Below are positions 51,919 to 60,671 of a DNA stretch of 64,000 nucleotides, piece by piece. The position numbers and the translations under genes were made by a program. The first letter of the stretch is position 1, and the number at the start of each line of letters is the position of its first letter. The notes under the pieces were generated by a model, which did no database searches, was not told the origin of the DNA, and was given only the letters and a program-made list of their open reading frames with translations. The DNA comes from Chloroflexota bacterium. Its GTDB lineage: Bacteria; Chloroflexota; UBA6077; JACCZL01. The DNA lies in contig JAUJPG010000010.1 in NCBI GenBank assembly GCA_030447245.1, positions 1-64,000 of the forward strand, read 5' to 3'.

Positions 51919-52434
51919 ATGCCGATTCAAGAAGCGGACGGACGATGGCCACGGCTAGCCGACACGGTGTTTGTGGCGCCGAATGCCAAGGTGGTAGGCG
52001 ACGTGACTATGGCGGAAGGGTCAAGCGTGTTCTGGAGCAGCGTCGTACGTGCGAAAGGCGCGCCGGTCACGCTGGGCGTCGGGACGGACATCCAGGACAA
52101 TTGTCTGGTGGACAGTGAGCCAGGCCAGCCCGCTCGGCTGGGCAACGGAACCAGCCTCGGGCATGGGGCAACCGTGCACGCCTCGACGCTTGAAGACCAC
52201 GTCCTGATCGCGATGAACGCGACGGTCATGCCGCGCTGCACGATCGGGAGCGGTAGCATTGTTGCCGCCAACGCCACGGTGCCCCCGAACACGATCGTTC
52301 CCCCGCGCTCGCTCGTTGTTGGCGAACTGGGCCGCGTCGTTCGTCAGACGACCGACGACGAGTACGCACGGATTGAGCTGACCTCCACCGGGTACATGGA
52401 GCTGGCCCGTTCGTATCGCGAGGACCTGGGTTAG
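51919..52434 (+). CDS. Gamma-carbonic-anhydrase-like left-handed beta-helix protein
   Basis: The 171-residue product has the hexapeptide-repeat fold of the gamma carbonic anhydrase family (VFVAPNAKVVGDVTMAEG, SVFWSSVVRAKGAPVTLGVG, TDIQDNCLVDSEPG). Two zinc-type histidines are seen, His-82 in LGHGATVHA and His-87, but the first ligand is replaced: where the family has NxxxH, this reads NCLVD with Asp-65. With one histidine missing the carbonic anhydrase activity is doubtful; the protein could be an acyltransferase-like or PaaY-type relative. The ATG follows GGGGGTGAC. It stands after the kinase and before the 2-oxoacid dehydrogenase genes. Confidence 0.85.
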   Translation: MPIQEADGRWPRLADTVFVAPNAKVVGDVTMAEGSSVFWSSVVRAKGAPVTLGVGTDIQDNCLVDSEPGQPARLGNGTSLGHGATVHASTLEDHVLIAMNATVMPRCTIGSGSIVAANATVPPNTIVPPRSLVVGELGRVVRQTTDDEYARIELTSTGYMELARSYREDLG

Positions 52435-52559
52435 GGTGTCCGAGCGGCGGATCTTGCACGGGCAGAACGCGCGAGCTTCCCTGACCCGCAGCGTGGATCT
52501 CGTGACCGCCCTCCTTCGACCGACGCGCGTGGCGGCAGCGGAGAGAGAACCGGTGCGTG

Positions 52560-52568
52560 TGGTACGAT
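52560..52568 (+). promoter_or_regulatory. Extended -10 box of the 2-oxoacid dehydrogenase operon
   Basis: TGG-TACGAT at 52560-52568 predicts a start near 52575, before the chosen start codon at 52609. Since ATG at 52567 lies inside the -10 box, it cannot be the start if this promoter is used. Confidence 0.5.
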
Positions 52569-52608
52569 GCAGCGGATCACAGGGACGCGGGCACGGGGGC
52601 TGACGAGG

Positions 52609-53733
52609 ATGCAGACCGCGGCGCGGCCACAGCACGCCGAGCTGGGACTTTCGGACGCGCACGCCATCGAGTTGTACCGTGCGATGTTGCTCGCGCGGAT
52701 GGTCGACGAGCGTCAGTGGATTCTCAATCGCCAGGGTCGCCAGGCGTTCGTCATCTCATGCCAGGGGCATGAGGCGGCGCAGGTCGGCAGTGTTGCAGCG
52801 CTGCGGCCAGGCCTGGACGTGATGGTCCCGTACTACCGTGACATCGCCGCGGCGCTCGCGTTCGGCGCAAGCGCGCGGGACACGCTCCTGGAGGCACTGT
52901 CACGGATCGAAGGCCCATGGAGCGGAGGCCGGGCCATGCCGTCCCATTTCAGCTCGCCCGCTCTAAAAATCTTAAACAGCAGCAGCTCGGTCGGCTCCCA
53001 CATCCCGCACGCCACCGGCGCTGCACTGGCCGCTCGGCTGCGCGGCGAGGATTCCGTGTCGATCGCGTATTTCGGCGATGGGGCGACGAGTCAGGGCGCC
53101 TTTCACGAAGGCGTCAGCTTTGCGGCCATCCACAAGCTGCCGGCGATCTTCTTTTGCGAGGACAATGGAATCGCGATTTCGGTACCCCTGGCCAAGCAGA
53201 TGGCCGTGCCGCGGGTGGCTGACAGGGCAGCCGCGTACGGCATACCGGGCGTGGTGGTCGACGGAACCGACGTGCTTGCTGTCTACGACGTCACGCGACA
53301 GGCTGTCGAACGCGCACGGCGCGGCGAAGGCCCTACGCTGATCGACGCGCTCTGTATCCGTCTCACGCCGCATTCGAGTGACGACGACCACTTCCGCTAT
53401 CGGACGCGCGAAGTGGTCGCGGCCGAGCATGAGCGCGACCCGCTTCCCCGCTACCGTGGCTACTTGCTCGACCTGGGTATCATCGACGAAGAGGCCGAAC
53501 GTCACCTGCGCGAAGGCGTGACCGCTGAGGTGGAAGCCGCACTCCAGGCTGCGCTTGCGGCGAGCCCGCCCGAAGCGGAGGCCGCGGGAGAGCACGTGCT
53601 GGCCGAGCGGACGGTACCAACCTACGCCGCGAGCCGCGTCGCACGCGCGGCCGGGGCGACATCCTCAACCATCTCCCCGGACTTCGAAGGCGCGGTGGGC
53701 GTTCGGGCCCCTACCCACCCGGAGCCTTCCTGA
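52609..53733 (+). CDS. 2-oxoacid dehydrogenase E1 component, alpha subunit
   Basis: The 374-residue protein is the TPP-binding alpha subunit of a pyruvate or branched-chain 2-oxoacid dehydrogenase. It starts the family at LSDAHAIELYRAMLLARMVD, has QGHEAAQVGSVAALRPG and the TPP motif GDGATSQGAFHEGVSFA with CEDNGIAISVPL after it, and the phosphorylation-loop region TPHSSDDDHFRYR. The segment around SSSSVGSHIPHATGAALAAR is typical of branched-chain E1alpha. ATG at 52609 has GACGAGG before it. The operon continues E1beta (overlapping), E2 and lipA; no E3 is visible. Which 2-oxoacid is used is not decided by sequence alone. Confidence 0.92.
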   Translation: MQTAARPQHAELGLSDAHAIELYRAMLLARMVDERQWILNRQGRQAFVISCQGHEAAQVGSVAALRPGLDVMVPYYRDIAAALAFGASARDTLLEALSRIEGPWSGGRAMPSHFSSPALKILNSSSSVGSHIPHATGAALAARLRGEDSVSIAYFGDGATSQGAFHEGVSFAAIHKLPAIFFCEDNGIAISVPLAKQMAVPRVADRAAAYGIPGVVVDGTDVLAVYDVTRQAVERARRGEGPTLIDALCIRLTPHSSDDDHFRYRTREVVAAEHERDPLPRYRGYLLDLGIIDEEAERHLREGVTAEVEAALQAALAASPPEAEAAGEHVLAERTVPTYAASRVARAAGATSSTISPDFEGAVGVRAPTHPEPS

Positions 53734-54713
53734 TGGCAGTCAAGACGCTGATCGAGGCGGTGACCGAGGCGCTCTCTGAGGAGATGGAGCGCGACTCGAG
53801 CGTGATCGTCCTGGGCGAGGACGTGGGGGTTCACGGTGGCGTCTTTCGAGCCACCGATGGCCTGCACAAGCGATTCGGCGCTGAGCGTGTGATCGACACT
53901 CCACTCGCCGAACTAGGGATCGCGGGCGTGGCGATTGGCGCGGCGATGAACGGGCTTCGGCCAGTCGCCGAAATCCAGTTCGCCGACTACATCCACCCGG
54001 CCTACGACCAGATCGTCAACGAGGCGGCCAAGATCCGTTATCGTTCCAACGGAACGTTCACCTGCCCGATCGTCGTTCGAGCGCCGTTCGGAGCGGGCGT
54101 CCACGGCGGGCTCTACCATTCGCAGAGCGTAGAGGCACTCTTCTACCACGTGCCGGGCCTCAAGATCGTCATTCCTTCAACGCCGTACGACTGCAAGGGT
54201 CTGCTCAAGGCGTCGATTCGCGACCCGGATCCCGTCCTCTTTTTCGAGCACAAGAAGAGCTACCGCCGGATCAAAGGCGAGGTCCCTGAAGGGGACTATA
54301 CGGTGGCGCTGTCCCAGGCCGACGTCAAGCGCCAGGGTCAGGACATCAGCGTCATCACCTATGGTGTCGGCGTCCACCTAGCGCTTGAAGCGGCAGAGCA
54401 GATCGACCGCGAGGGTGTCTCAGTGGAGGTTCTCGACTTGCGCACCATCGTCCCGATGGACAAGGAGTCGATCGCCCGCTCGGTCGCCAAGACGAGCAAG
54501 GTCTTGATCGTCCACGAGGACAACAAGACTGGCGGGGTGGGGGCCGAGATCGCCGCCACGATCGCCGAGGATCATTTCGACGAGCTCGACGGCCCGATCT
54601 TGCGGGTTGCCGGGGCGGATACCCACATACCGTACGCGCCGACGCTAGAAGAGGCGGTGATCCCGAACGTCGACGACGTCGTGACCGCGCTTCGGCGGCT
54701 GGCGGCGTACTGA
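53733..54713 (+). CDS. 2-oxoacid dehydrogenase E1 component, beta subunit
   Basis: The 326-residue beta subunit of the E1 heterotetramer begins AVKTLIEAVTEALSEEMERD and has the family blocks VIVLGEDVGVHGGVFRATDG, DTPLAELGIAGVAIGAAMNG, YRSNGTFTCPIVVRAPFGAG, HSQSVEALFYHVPGLKIVIP and, at the end, VLIVHEDNKTGGVGAEIAA. It contributes the second half of the TPP site. ATG at 53733 overlaps the E1alpha stop by one base (TGATG). E2 follows after 19 bases. Confidence 0.95.
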   Translation: MAVKTLIEAVTEALSEEMERDSSVIVLGEDVGVHGGVFRATDGLHKRFGAERVIDTPLAELGIAGVAIGAAMNGLRPVAEIQFADYIHPAYDQIVNEAAKIRYRSNGTFTCPIVVRAPFGAGVHGGLYHSQSVEALFYHVPGLKIVIPSTPYDCKGLLKASIRDPDPVLFFEHKKSYRRIKGEVPEGDYTVALSQADVKRQGQDISVITYGVGVHLALEAAEQIDREGVSVEVLDLRTIVPMDKESIARSVAKTSKVLIVHEDNKTGGVGAEIAATIAEDHFDELDGPILRVAGADTHIPYAPTLEEAVIPNVDDVVTALRRLAAY

Positions 54714-54732
54714 GGCTGAGGACGGGACGGGC

Positions 54733-56235
54733 ATGTCTACCAGCATCTCCATGCCGCAGCTCGGCGAGTCGGTTGCCGAGGGCACGATTGGTAAGTGGCT
54801 CAAGAGCCCAGGCGAGCGGATCGAGCGCGACGAACCGCTCGTCGAAGTAATTACGGACAAGGTCAACGCCGAGATCCCGTCGCCAGTGGCCGGGGTGATC
54901 GAGCGGATCGTGGTGCCGGAAGGTCAGACGGTAGCCGTTGGTACCGAACTGGTGGTGATCGGCGACGGTGTCGGCGCTGGCGAGCCCTCGGCCACCCGCG
55001 CGCCGGCGGCCGCACCAGCCGAACTGCCGGCCGGCCAGCTGACCGGTGGCGAGGCGGCAGGCGATCCGGTCAAGCCGGACCCGCGAGACGCAGCGGCGAC
55101 TGGCCAGGAGCGGGTACCGCAAGGGCCAACCGGAGCCGCTCAGAACGCGTCCCCGGCGGCCATACAGGACGAGCCGCCGGCGCCCGGGTCGTCGGTTGGT
55201 GGGTACGGCGCGACCGCGCGGCCGGACGGTCAGGGCGCCACCACCGCGGCGACGACGGTTCCCCGAGACGGCGACGCTGTGACACCCACACGCGCCTCAC
55301 CGCTGGTCCGGCGACTGGCCCGCGAGCACGCGGTCGATTTGTCACAGATCGCGGGTAGTGGAGTTGGGGGCCGGGTCACCAAGGACGACATCCTCGGCTA
55401 TATCGAAAGCCGTGAAGCTGCGCCGTCCGCTCCGGCGCCGCAACGTGTGGGCGCGCCCAGTGACACGCCAGTGGCGCCGCCACGGCCTGACGCGCCGGCT
55501 GCTCCTGTCACAGCGGCTTCCTCCCGCGGCCTCGGCGAGGACGAAGAGCTCGTCCCGCTCACGCCGATGCGGCGGGTGATCGCTGAGCACATGGTCCGGA
55601 GCCTCCAGACGTCGCCGCACGCGTGGGGCATGGTCGAGGTCGACGTTACCCCGCTGGTGGCTGCCCGCGAATCGTTAGTCAAGGAGTGGAAAGCCCGCGA
55701 GGGCTTTGAGTTGACGTACCTGCCGTTCTTCGTCAAGGCCGTCGTCGAAGCGCTGCGCGAGTGCCCGGTGCTCAACGCCAGGTGGAGCGATCAGGGGGTC
55801 GTGCTCAAGAGGCGCGTTCACATCGGCGTTGCCGTCGCCGTCCAGGACGGTTTGATCGTTCCAGTTATCAAGGATGCTGACCAGAAGAGCATCGGCGGGC
55901 TCGCGCTCGCCGCGCGGGACCTGGTCACTCGCGCTCGGAACGGCCGGCTGGCGATGGACGACTTGCAGGGCGGGACCTTCACCGTGAACAACACCGGCGC
56001 CCTCGGCTCGATCGCCTCGGGCCCGATCATTAATCAGCCACAGGCCGGGATCATCACGATGGAAGCGATCGTCAAGCGGCCGATGGTCCGCGATGACGCG
56101 ATCGCGATCCGCAGCATGATGAATGCGTGCCTCGCGTTCGACCACCGCGTTACCGACGGCGCCGAGGCCTTGCGTTTCCTCCAGATCGTCAAGCGTCGCG
56201 TCGAGGCGTACGGACCTGGAACGGCGATCTACTAG
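54733..56235 (+). CDS. 2-oxoacid dehydrogenase E2 component (dihydrolipoamide acyltransferase)
   Basis: The 500-residue E2 transfers the acyl group from E1 to CoA. One lipoyl domain spans about residues 1-78, with the lipoyl lysine in EVITDKVNAEIPS (near 43). A long Ala/Pro/Gly-rich linker leads to the subunit-binding domain ASPLVRRLAREHAVDLSQIA (about 193-230), a second linker follows, and the catalytic domain starts at LTPMRRVIAEHMVRSLQTSP and ends at the active site AFDHRVTDGAEALRFL. The single lipoyl domain agrees with branched-chain or 2-oxoglutarate-type E2. lipA, which makes its cofactor, is the next gene. Confidence 0.95.
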   Translation: MSTSISMPQLGESVAEGTIGKWLKSPGERIERDEPLVEVITDKVNAEIPSPVAGVIERIVVPEGQTVAVGTELVVIGDGVGAGEPSATRAPAAAPAELPAGQLTGGEAAGDPVKPDPRDAAATGQERVPQGPTGAAQNASPAAIQDEPPAPGSSVGGYGATARPDGQGATTAATTVPRDGDAVTPTRASPLVRRLAREHAVDLSQIAGSGVGGRVTKDDILGYIESREAAPSAPAPQRVGAPSDTPVAPPRPDAPAAPVTAASSRGLGEDEELVPLTPMRRVIAEHMVRSLQTSPHAWGMVEVDVTPLVAARESLVKEWKAREGFELTYLPFFVKAVVEALRECPVLNARWSDQGVVLKRRVHIGVAVAVQDGLIVPVIKDADQKSIGGLALAARDLVTRARNGRLAMDDLQGGTFTVNNTGALGSIASGPIINQPQAGIITMEAIVKRPMVRDDAIAIRSMMNACLAFDHRVTDGAEALRFLQIVKRRVEAYGPGTAIY

Positions 56236-56332
56236 CGGGGCTCGGACCGGATGGGGGTCCGCTCCGGCCGAGTCGGAATTCGCCATCGACGTCCGGTCTA
56301 TGGCATGGTGGACGGAGGACGGTGACGACAGG

Positions 56333-57277
56333 ATGACCACCAGGCAGCTGCTCCCGATGGTGCCGCGGAGCCAACCGCTTAGCGTGGATGCCCCCGCCCC
56401 GCGCGGCAACCGTCCGGACTGGCTCAGGGTCCGCTTTCCCCAGGGCCAGAACTATCAGGACCTGCGGCACCTGATGCGCGAGCAGAACCTGCACACCATC
56501 TGCGAGGAAGCGCACTGCCCGAACATCGGCGAGTGCTGGGAGAATCGGACCGCCACGTTCCTGATCCTTGGAGACATCTGCACGCGAAACTGTGGGTTCT
56601 GCAACGTCACGACTGGTCGGCCGACGGGCCTGGATCTGGAGGAGCCGGAGCGCCTGGCGCGCGCGGTCCAAAAGATCGGCCTGCGCCACATCGTGATCAC
56701 CTCGGTCACCCGCGACGACGTGCCGGATGGCGGTGCCCAGGTGTACGCCGAGACCATTGCAAAGCTGCGCGACTACGTCCCTGGCTGTGGGATTGAAGTG
56801 CTGGTTCCCGATTTCCTCGGGAACTGGGACGCGCTGGCCACGGTCATGGCGGCCCGTCCCGACATCTTGAACCACAACATGGAGACCGTTCCGCGGCTGT
56901 ACCGGCGCGTCCGGCCAAAGGCTATCTACGAACAGTCGCTCGAGCTGCTCGGACGGGCCAAGGCGCTCGCCCCGGGTGTGGTCACCAAGTCCGGGTTGAT
57001 GGCTGGACTCGGGGAGACTCGCGACGAGCTACTGCACACGTTCGCGAGGCTCCGCGAGCAGGACGTCGACGTCCTGACGATCGGCCAGTACCTGCGACCG
57101 ACGATGCGGCACCTACCGGTTGAGCGGTACGTGCCGCCGGCCGAGTTTGCGGAGCTGAAAACGTCTGCCCTTGCCATGGGTTTCGGCCATGTCGAGTCCG
57201 GGCCGCTCGTCCGAAGCTCGTACCACGCGCACGAGCAGGTCCAGTTGGTAGGGTCGCCGGCGACGGCCTCGGGCTGA
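56333..57277 (+). CDS. lipA: Lipoyl synthase
   Basis: The 315-residue radical SAM enzyme inserts two sulfur atoms into octanoyl groups on E2 proteins. Both cluster motifs are complete: the auxiliary-cluster cysteines 57, 62 and 68 in CEEAHCPNIGEC, and the radical-SAM Cys 83, 87 and 90 in CTRNCGFC. Further family blocks are FLILGDICTR, VITSVTRDDVPDGGA and TIGQYLRPT. The terminal serine of the RSSY motif is in RSSYHA. ATG at 56333 is used, following E2 by about 100 bases. Its operon with E1/E2 suits its role; lipB is not in the window. Confidence 0.96.
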   Translation: MTTRQLLPMVPRSQPLSVDAPAPRGNRPDWLRVRFPQGQNYQDLRHLMREQNLHTICEEAHCPNIGECWENRTATFLILGDICTRNCGFCNVTTGRPTGLDLEEPERLARAVQKIGLRHIVITSVTRDDVPDGGAQVYAETIAKLRDYVPGCGIEVLVPDFLGNWDALATVMAARPDILNHNMETVPRLYRRVRPKAIYEQSLELLGRAKALAPGVVTKSGLMAGLGETRDELLHTFARLREQDVDVLTIGQYLRPTMRHLPVERYVPPAEFAELKTSALAMGFGHVESGPLVRSSYHAHEQVQLVGSPATASG

Positions 57278-57285
57278 CGATCGTC

Positions 57286-57804
57286 GTGCAAGATGAGACG
57301 CAACGGCTGGAGCAGCTGACACCCGGGTCATCCGGGTCGGCCGGGCAGTCAGGCGGGCAGCCGCCGGAGCGGGGCCAGCCCTCGACCCAGACTGGTGGGG
57401 CGAACCCGGCTGATAGACAGCCGCTTCCGCCTCGGCCCGCGCACGGTTTGCCAGGCGGGCCACCCGAGGGGGCCGCTCCTGCCGCGGCGCAAGGCCCGGG
57501 CTCGGGGTCGGGGCCCTCACCTCGCGGGCAGGACAGCGCGGCGTCTGACCGGCCGAGCGCGGTCCCACGACTGGAGCGGGCACCTGTGCCTTACGCGGCG
57601 GCAGTTGCCGATCGTCCGCCCGAGCTCGCGCACGATCCGATGTACCTGCCGCTCGCACTCTCGGTCGGCGCCGGCTTCAAGTTTGGCTGCGGGCTCATGC
57701 TCGCGGCCGCACTCACCGCGATGCTCTTGTTCCTCATGGCGTCGATCGCCTTTTTCGTGGCCACACTGGTCGGGATCCCGCTGCCGATCGTCCCGGCGCG
57801 GTAG
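57286..57804 (+). CDS. Hypothetical protein with disordered N terminus and C-terminal membrane helix
   Basis: The 172-residue product is Gly/Pro/Ser/Gln-rich for its first 110 residues and ends in one or two hydrophobic helices (MYLPLALSVGAGFKFGCGLM; AALTAMLLFLMASIAFFVAT). It is probably a tail-anchored membrane protein. The start is GTG at 57286, 9 bases after lipA. The composition is unusual for a gene, but the hydrophobic end and position support it. I do not recognise a family. Confidence 0.5.
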   Translation: MQDETQRLEQLTPGSSGSAGQSGGQPPERGQPSTQTGGANPADRQPLPPRPAHGLPGGPPEGAAPAAAQGPGSGSGPSPRGQDSAASDRPSAVPRLERAPVPYAAAVADRPPELAHDPMYLPLALSVGAGFKFGCGLMLAAALTAMLLFLMASIAFFVATLVGIPLPIVPAR

Positions 57805-57854
57805 CGGTGTAGCCGACGCGGCGTTCAACGAGTCCGTGACTGCTCTGGCCTCAG

Positions 57855-58442
57855 CTAACCGGGCTGTTCGACACCATGTGTCAACAGAATGGCTTCGGCG
57901 ACTTCACGCATCGACTTGCGGCTGTTCATGCTGAGCTTCTGAATCCGGCGGAACGCATCCGTTTCCTTGAGCGACAGAGTGTCCATCAGGACGCCCTTCG
58001 CACGCTCCACCACCTTGCGGGTCTGGAGAGCCTCCTGCGTGTCGCCCAGCTCTTTCTGAAGCGTCCGGAATTCCTGAAACCGTTCCACAGCGAGCTCGAT
58101 CGCTGGATTGAGCTGCGCTTCCCCGTACGGCTTCACGACGTAGCCCATCACGCCGGCGTCGCGGGCACCGTCGATGAACTCGCGGTCCGAATACGCGGTC
58201 AGCAGGAGGACTGGCGCCACTCGCTCCTCCGCGAGCAGGCGAGCCGCCGAGACGCCGTCCAGCTCCGGCATCTTGATGTCGAGGATGACGAGGTCCGGCT
58301 GGGATTCTCGCGCCAGTTCAACCGCCGCGCGCCCATCACCGGCTTGTCCAACCACCTCGTGGCCCAGGTTCTCGAGCATCTCCTGGAGGTCGAGCCGCAT
58401 CAGCGGTTCGTCGTCGGCGATCACGATTCGTCGTCCAGTCAC
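57855..58442 (-). CDS. Response regulator with ANTAR RNA-binding domain (PdtaR-like)
   Basis: The 195-residue protein has a receiver domain (IVIADDEPLMRLDLQEML; phosphoacceptor Asp-55 in LVILDIKMPELDG; Thr in LLLTAYS; Lys in VVKPYGEAQL) and a C-terminal ANTAR domain (VVERAKGVLMDTLSLKETDA, then MNSRKSMREVAEAIL). ANTAR regulators bind RNA with paired hexanucleotide-loop hairpins and block transcription terminators. The start at 58442 overlaps the stop of the histidine kinase by 4 bases, so the kinase and regulator form one system. RNA targets were not searched for genome-wide. Confidence 0.93.
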   Translation of the reverse strand: MTGRRIVIADDEPLMRLDLQEMLENLGHEVVGQAGDGRAAVELARESQPDLVILDIKMPELDGVSAARLLAEERVAPVLLLTAYSDREFIDGARDAGVMGYVVKPYGEAQLNPAIELAVERFQEFRTLQKELGDTQEALQTRKVVERAKGVLMDTLSLKETDAFRRIQKLSMNSRKSMREVAEAILLTHGVEQPG

Positions 58443-60073
58443 AGGTTCCCTCCTCGCGGTCCGGGAGACGCCGTCCGCGCCGCATGGCCGTTCTGGCTGG
58501 TTTCGGTGGGACGCCAGCGCGGGAACGAGACCACCGCTCTTACTCCGCGGCCGTGTTCCAATTGGACCTGTCCCCGAAGATCCTCTTTGACCAGTGTCCG
58601 CACGATCTGGAGTCCGAGCCCGCCATGCCGCGGGTCGAAGCCGGCCGGCAGCCCCACGCCATCGTCTTCAATCTCCAGGGCCATGCTGTCGTCGGTTTGC
58701 AGGAGCCGGACGGTAATTGTGCCCTCTGGCAGCCCTTCATAGCCGTGTTCGACAGCATTCTGGACCAGTTCGTTGATGATCAGTGCGCAAGAGGTCGCCT
58801 GCTGCGCCGGCAGCAGGAACTGCTTGACCCCTTCAATGTTGAGCTTGATCCGCTTGGTCGGATCGAGCGTCCCGTGCGCGACCTCCTGCAGGATTCGGTT
58901 CGTGACCTCATGAATGTTGATGATGCTTGCCTCGTCCTTGGACAAGAACTCGTGGACGACAGCCACGCTGATGATGCGGCTGACGGTCTGCTTGAGGATC
59001 TCGGCCACTTCGGGTGAGTCGGTCCGTCGGGCCTGCATTCGGAGCAATGCGGAGATCGTCTGCAGATTGTTCTTCACGCGATGATGAATCTCCTGGATCA
59101 TCGCGCTCTTGACTCGGAGCTCCTGCTCCTTGCGCACTTCGTCGGTGACGTCCTGGATGACGATCATCGCGCCGCTCCACCGTCGCGAACGATTGACCAG
59201 GCGCACTAGCCAGGTTGACGGTTCCACCGCCAGAAGCGGGATCACCTTCTTGATCCAGATTCGGTCTTGCTCGGTGACGCGCTGCTCCAAGCAGGTGCCG
59301 AGCTCCATCGCGCGGAACGCGACGTATTCGTTGGTCTCGAGCTCCGAAAGCTGCGTGTGGACCAGCGAGTCGGCGTAGCCCAGCAAGCGATACAAGCCCT
59401 CCGTCACGGCGGTGACGTACTGAATCTGGCCGTTGGAATCGATCACCATGTGGCCATCGTGGACGCGCAGCCGCCCGAGGTTCTCGCCGCCTTCGAGATG
59501 CCCTGCCAGGATCTGATCGCGGACGCGGTAGATCGCGCGACGGAAGATGGCGCTGCGCTTCTGCAGCCGCTCGTGCTCAATTGCCGCTGTCTCGATCGCG
59601 AGCGCTGCGACGATCTTTCCGTCCTCGTCAGGGACGCCGAAGATCTCGCGGACGATCGGCAGTCCGGCATTGACGCTGCCCTGCACTGGATGGCGCGCCT
59701 TGCCTCGCGCCAGGACGCGCGCGACCGGAGCAATCTGTTCCTGCCGAAGTCTTAGCCCGGTCAGATCCTGCTCATGCACCGGGGGGACCGGATTCGGACG
59801 TGCGTGCGCCAGGATCTCTATCTGCTTGCCGAGCGCCGCGAAGAGCAGCACGTCGGCGTGGAGCAGATCGGCAAGCAAGGGTAGGTTGGGGACGATGCGC
59901 CTGGGCAGCGTCTCATGTAACGCGCCGAGCTGGCGCGATCCGTCCTCGGGAACCTTGACATCCGGAACCGCTACGATGACGCACCCTGCCGGCCCGCCTG
60001 ATCGGTCCGCCCCGGTGTGCCGGCGGGCACAAGCCGCACTGGGATTATGAGGAGTGCGTGCCGCCGCGCGCAC
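58439..60073 (-). CDS. Sensor histidine kinase (HisKA_2 family, PdtaS-like)
   Basis: The product, up to 544 residues depending on the start, has an N-terminal GAF-like domain (LLADLLHADVLLFAALGKQI), a PAS-like domain near residues 210-310 (GHMVIDSNGQIQYVTAVTEG), a HisKA_2-type phosphoacceptor region EIHHRVKNNLQTISALLRMQ (His near 345) and a catalytic HATPase domain with INELVQNAVEHGY, DDGVGLP and GGLGLQIVRTL. It has no membrane helix and is probably cytosolic. The GTG at 60073 is only the longest possibility; the folded part begins near VIVAVPDVKVPEDGS. It phosphorylates the ANTAR regulator that overlaps its stop. Confidence 0.92.
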   Translation of the reverse strand: MRAAARTPHNPSAACARRHTGADRSGGPAGCVIVAVPDVKVPEDGSRQLGALHETLPRRIVPNLPLLADLLHADVLLFAALGKQIEILAHARPNPVPPVHEQDLTGLRLRQEQIAPVARVLARGKARHPVQGSVNAGLPIVREIFGVPDEDGKIVAALAIETAAIEHERLQKRSAIFRRAIYRVRDQILAGHLEGGENLGRLRVHDGHMVIDSNGQIQYVTAVTEGLYRLLGYADSLVHTQLSELETNEYVAFRAMELGTCLEQRVTEQDRIWIKKVIPLLAVEPSTWLVRLVNRSRRWSGAMIVIQDVTDEVRKEQELRVKSAMIQEIHHRVKNNLQTISALLRMQARRTDSPEVAEILKQTVSRIISVAVVHEFLSKDEASIINIHEVTNRILQEVAHGTLDPTKRIKLNIEGVKQFLLPAQQATSCALIINELVQNAVEHGYEGLPEGTITVRLLQTDDSMALEIEDDGVGLPAGFDPRHGGLGLQIVRTLVKEDLRGQVQLEHGRGVRAVVSFPRWRPTETSQNGHAARTASPGPRGGNL

Positions 60074-60080
60074 GCATGCA

Positions 60081-60542
60081 CTACTTCACCTCGACGATCA
60101 TCTCTATCTCGACAGGGATACCACGTGGGAGAGAGCCCATCCCTACGGCCGAGCGGGCGTGCCGCCCTCGTTCACCGAACAGCTCAGTGAGCAGATCCGA
60201 CGCACCGTTGATAACCTCGGGTTGCTGACCGAACTCGGGCACCGCGTTGACCATGCCAAGCAGCTTCACGATGCGTTTGACGCGGTCGAGCTCGCCGATC
60301 TCCTCCTTGAGAGAGGTCAAGCAGTTGAGCATCACCAACTGCGCTGCCTGGTAGGCAGTCTCCACGTCCAGGTCCTGGCCGACCTTGCCCTGATACTGAA
60401 GCTGGCCGTCTCGACTCGGACCGTGGCCCGATACGAAGACGAGATTGCCCGTCCGCACGGCGCGGACGTAGTTGGCAAGTGGTGGTGGTGGAGACGGGAG
60501 TTGCAATCCCATCGCCTCCAGCTTTGACTCAACCTGACCCAT
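60081..60542 (-). CDS. RidA-family protein
   Basis: The 153-residue protein belongs to the RidA/YjgF family, whose members hydrolyse reactive enamine/imine intermediates. The family blocks LPSPPPPLANYVRAVRTGNL, FVSGHGPSRDG, LDVETAYQAAQLVMLNCLTS, and GMVNAVPEFGQQPEVINGAS are present; it is the longer YjgF/YabJ-like subgroup with the start MGQVESKLEAMGLQLP. The catalytic Arg of canonical RidA is replaced (RHARSAVGMGSLPRGIPVEI keeps RSAVG). ATG at 60542 has a GGAGGAG site. It stands upstream of the histidine kinase and is divergent from yihY. Confidence 0.9.
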   Translation of the reverse strand: MGQVESKLEAMGLQLPSPPPPLANYVRAVRTGNLVFVSGHGPSRDGQLQYQGKVGQDLDVETAYQAAQLVMLNCLTSLKEEIGELDRVKRIVKLLGMVNAVPEFGQQPEVINGASDLLTELFGERGRHARSAVGMGSLPRGIPVEIEMIVEVK

Positions 60543-60671
60543 ACTGCTCCTCCGATGTCTGCTGCGCTGTCCGGCGCTCCTTCCAGACCGCCGCGATGGT
60601 ACGCGAATGCTTCGAGTGGGTCAAACGCTCCTAGAATCTCTGGCACGAGTTCTGCCGTTAGGAGGTCCAGA

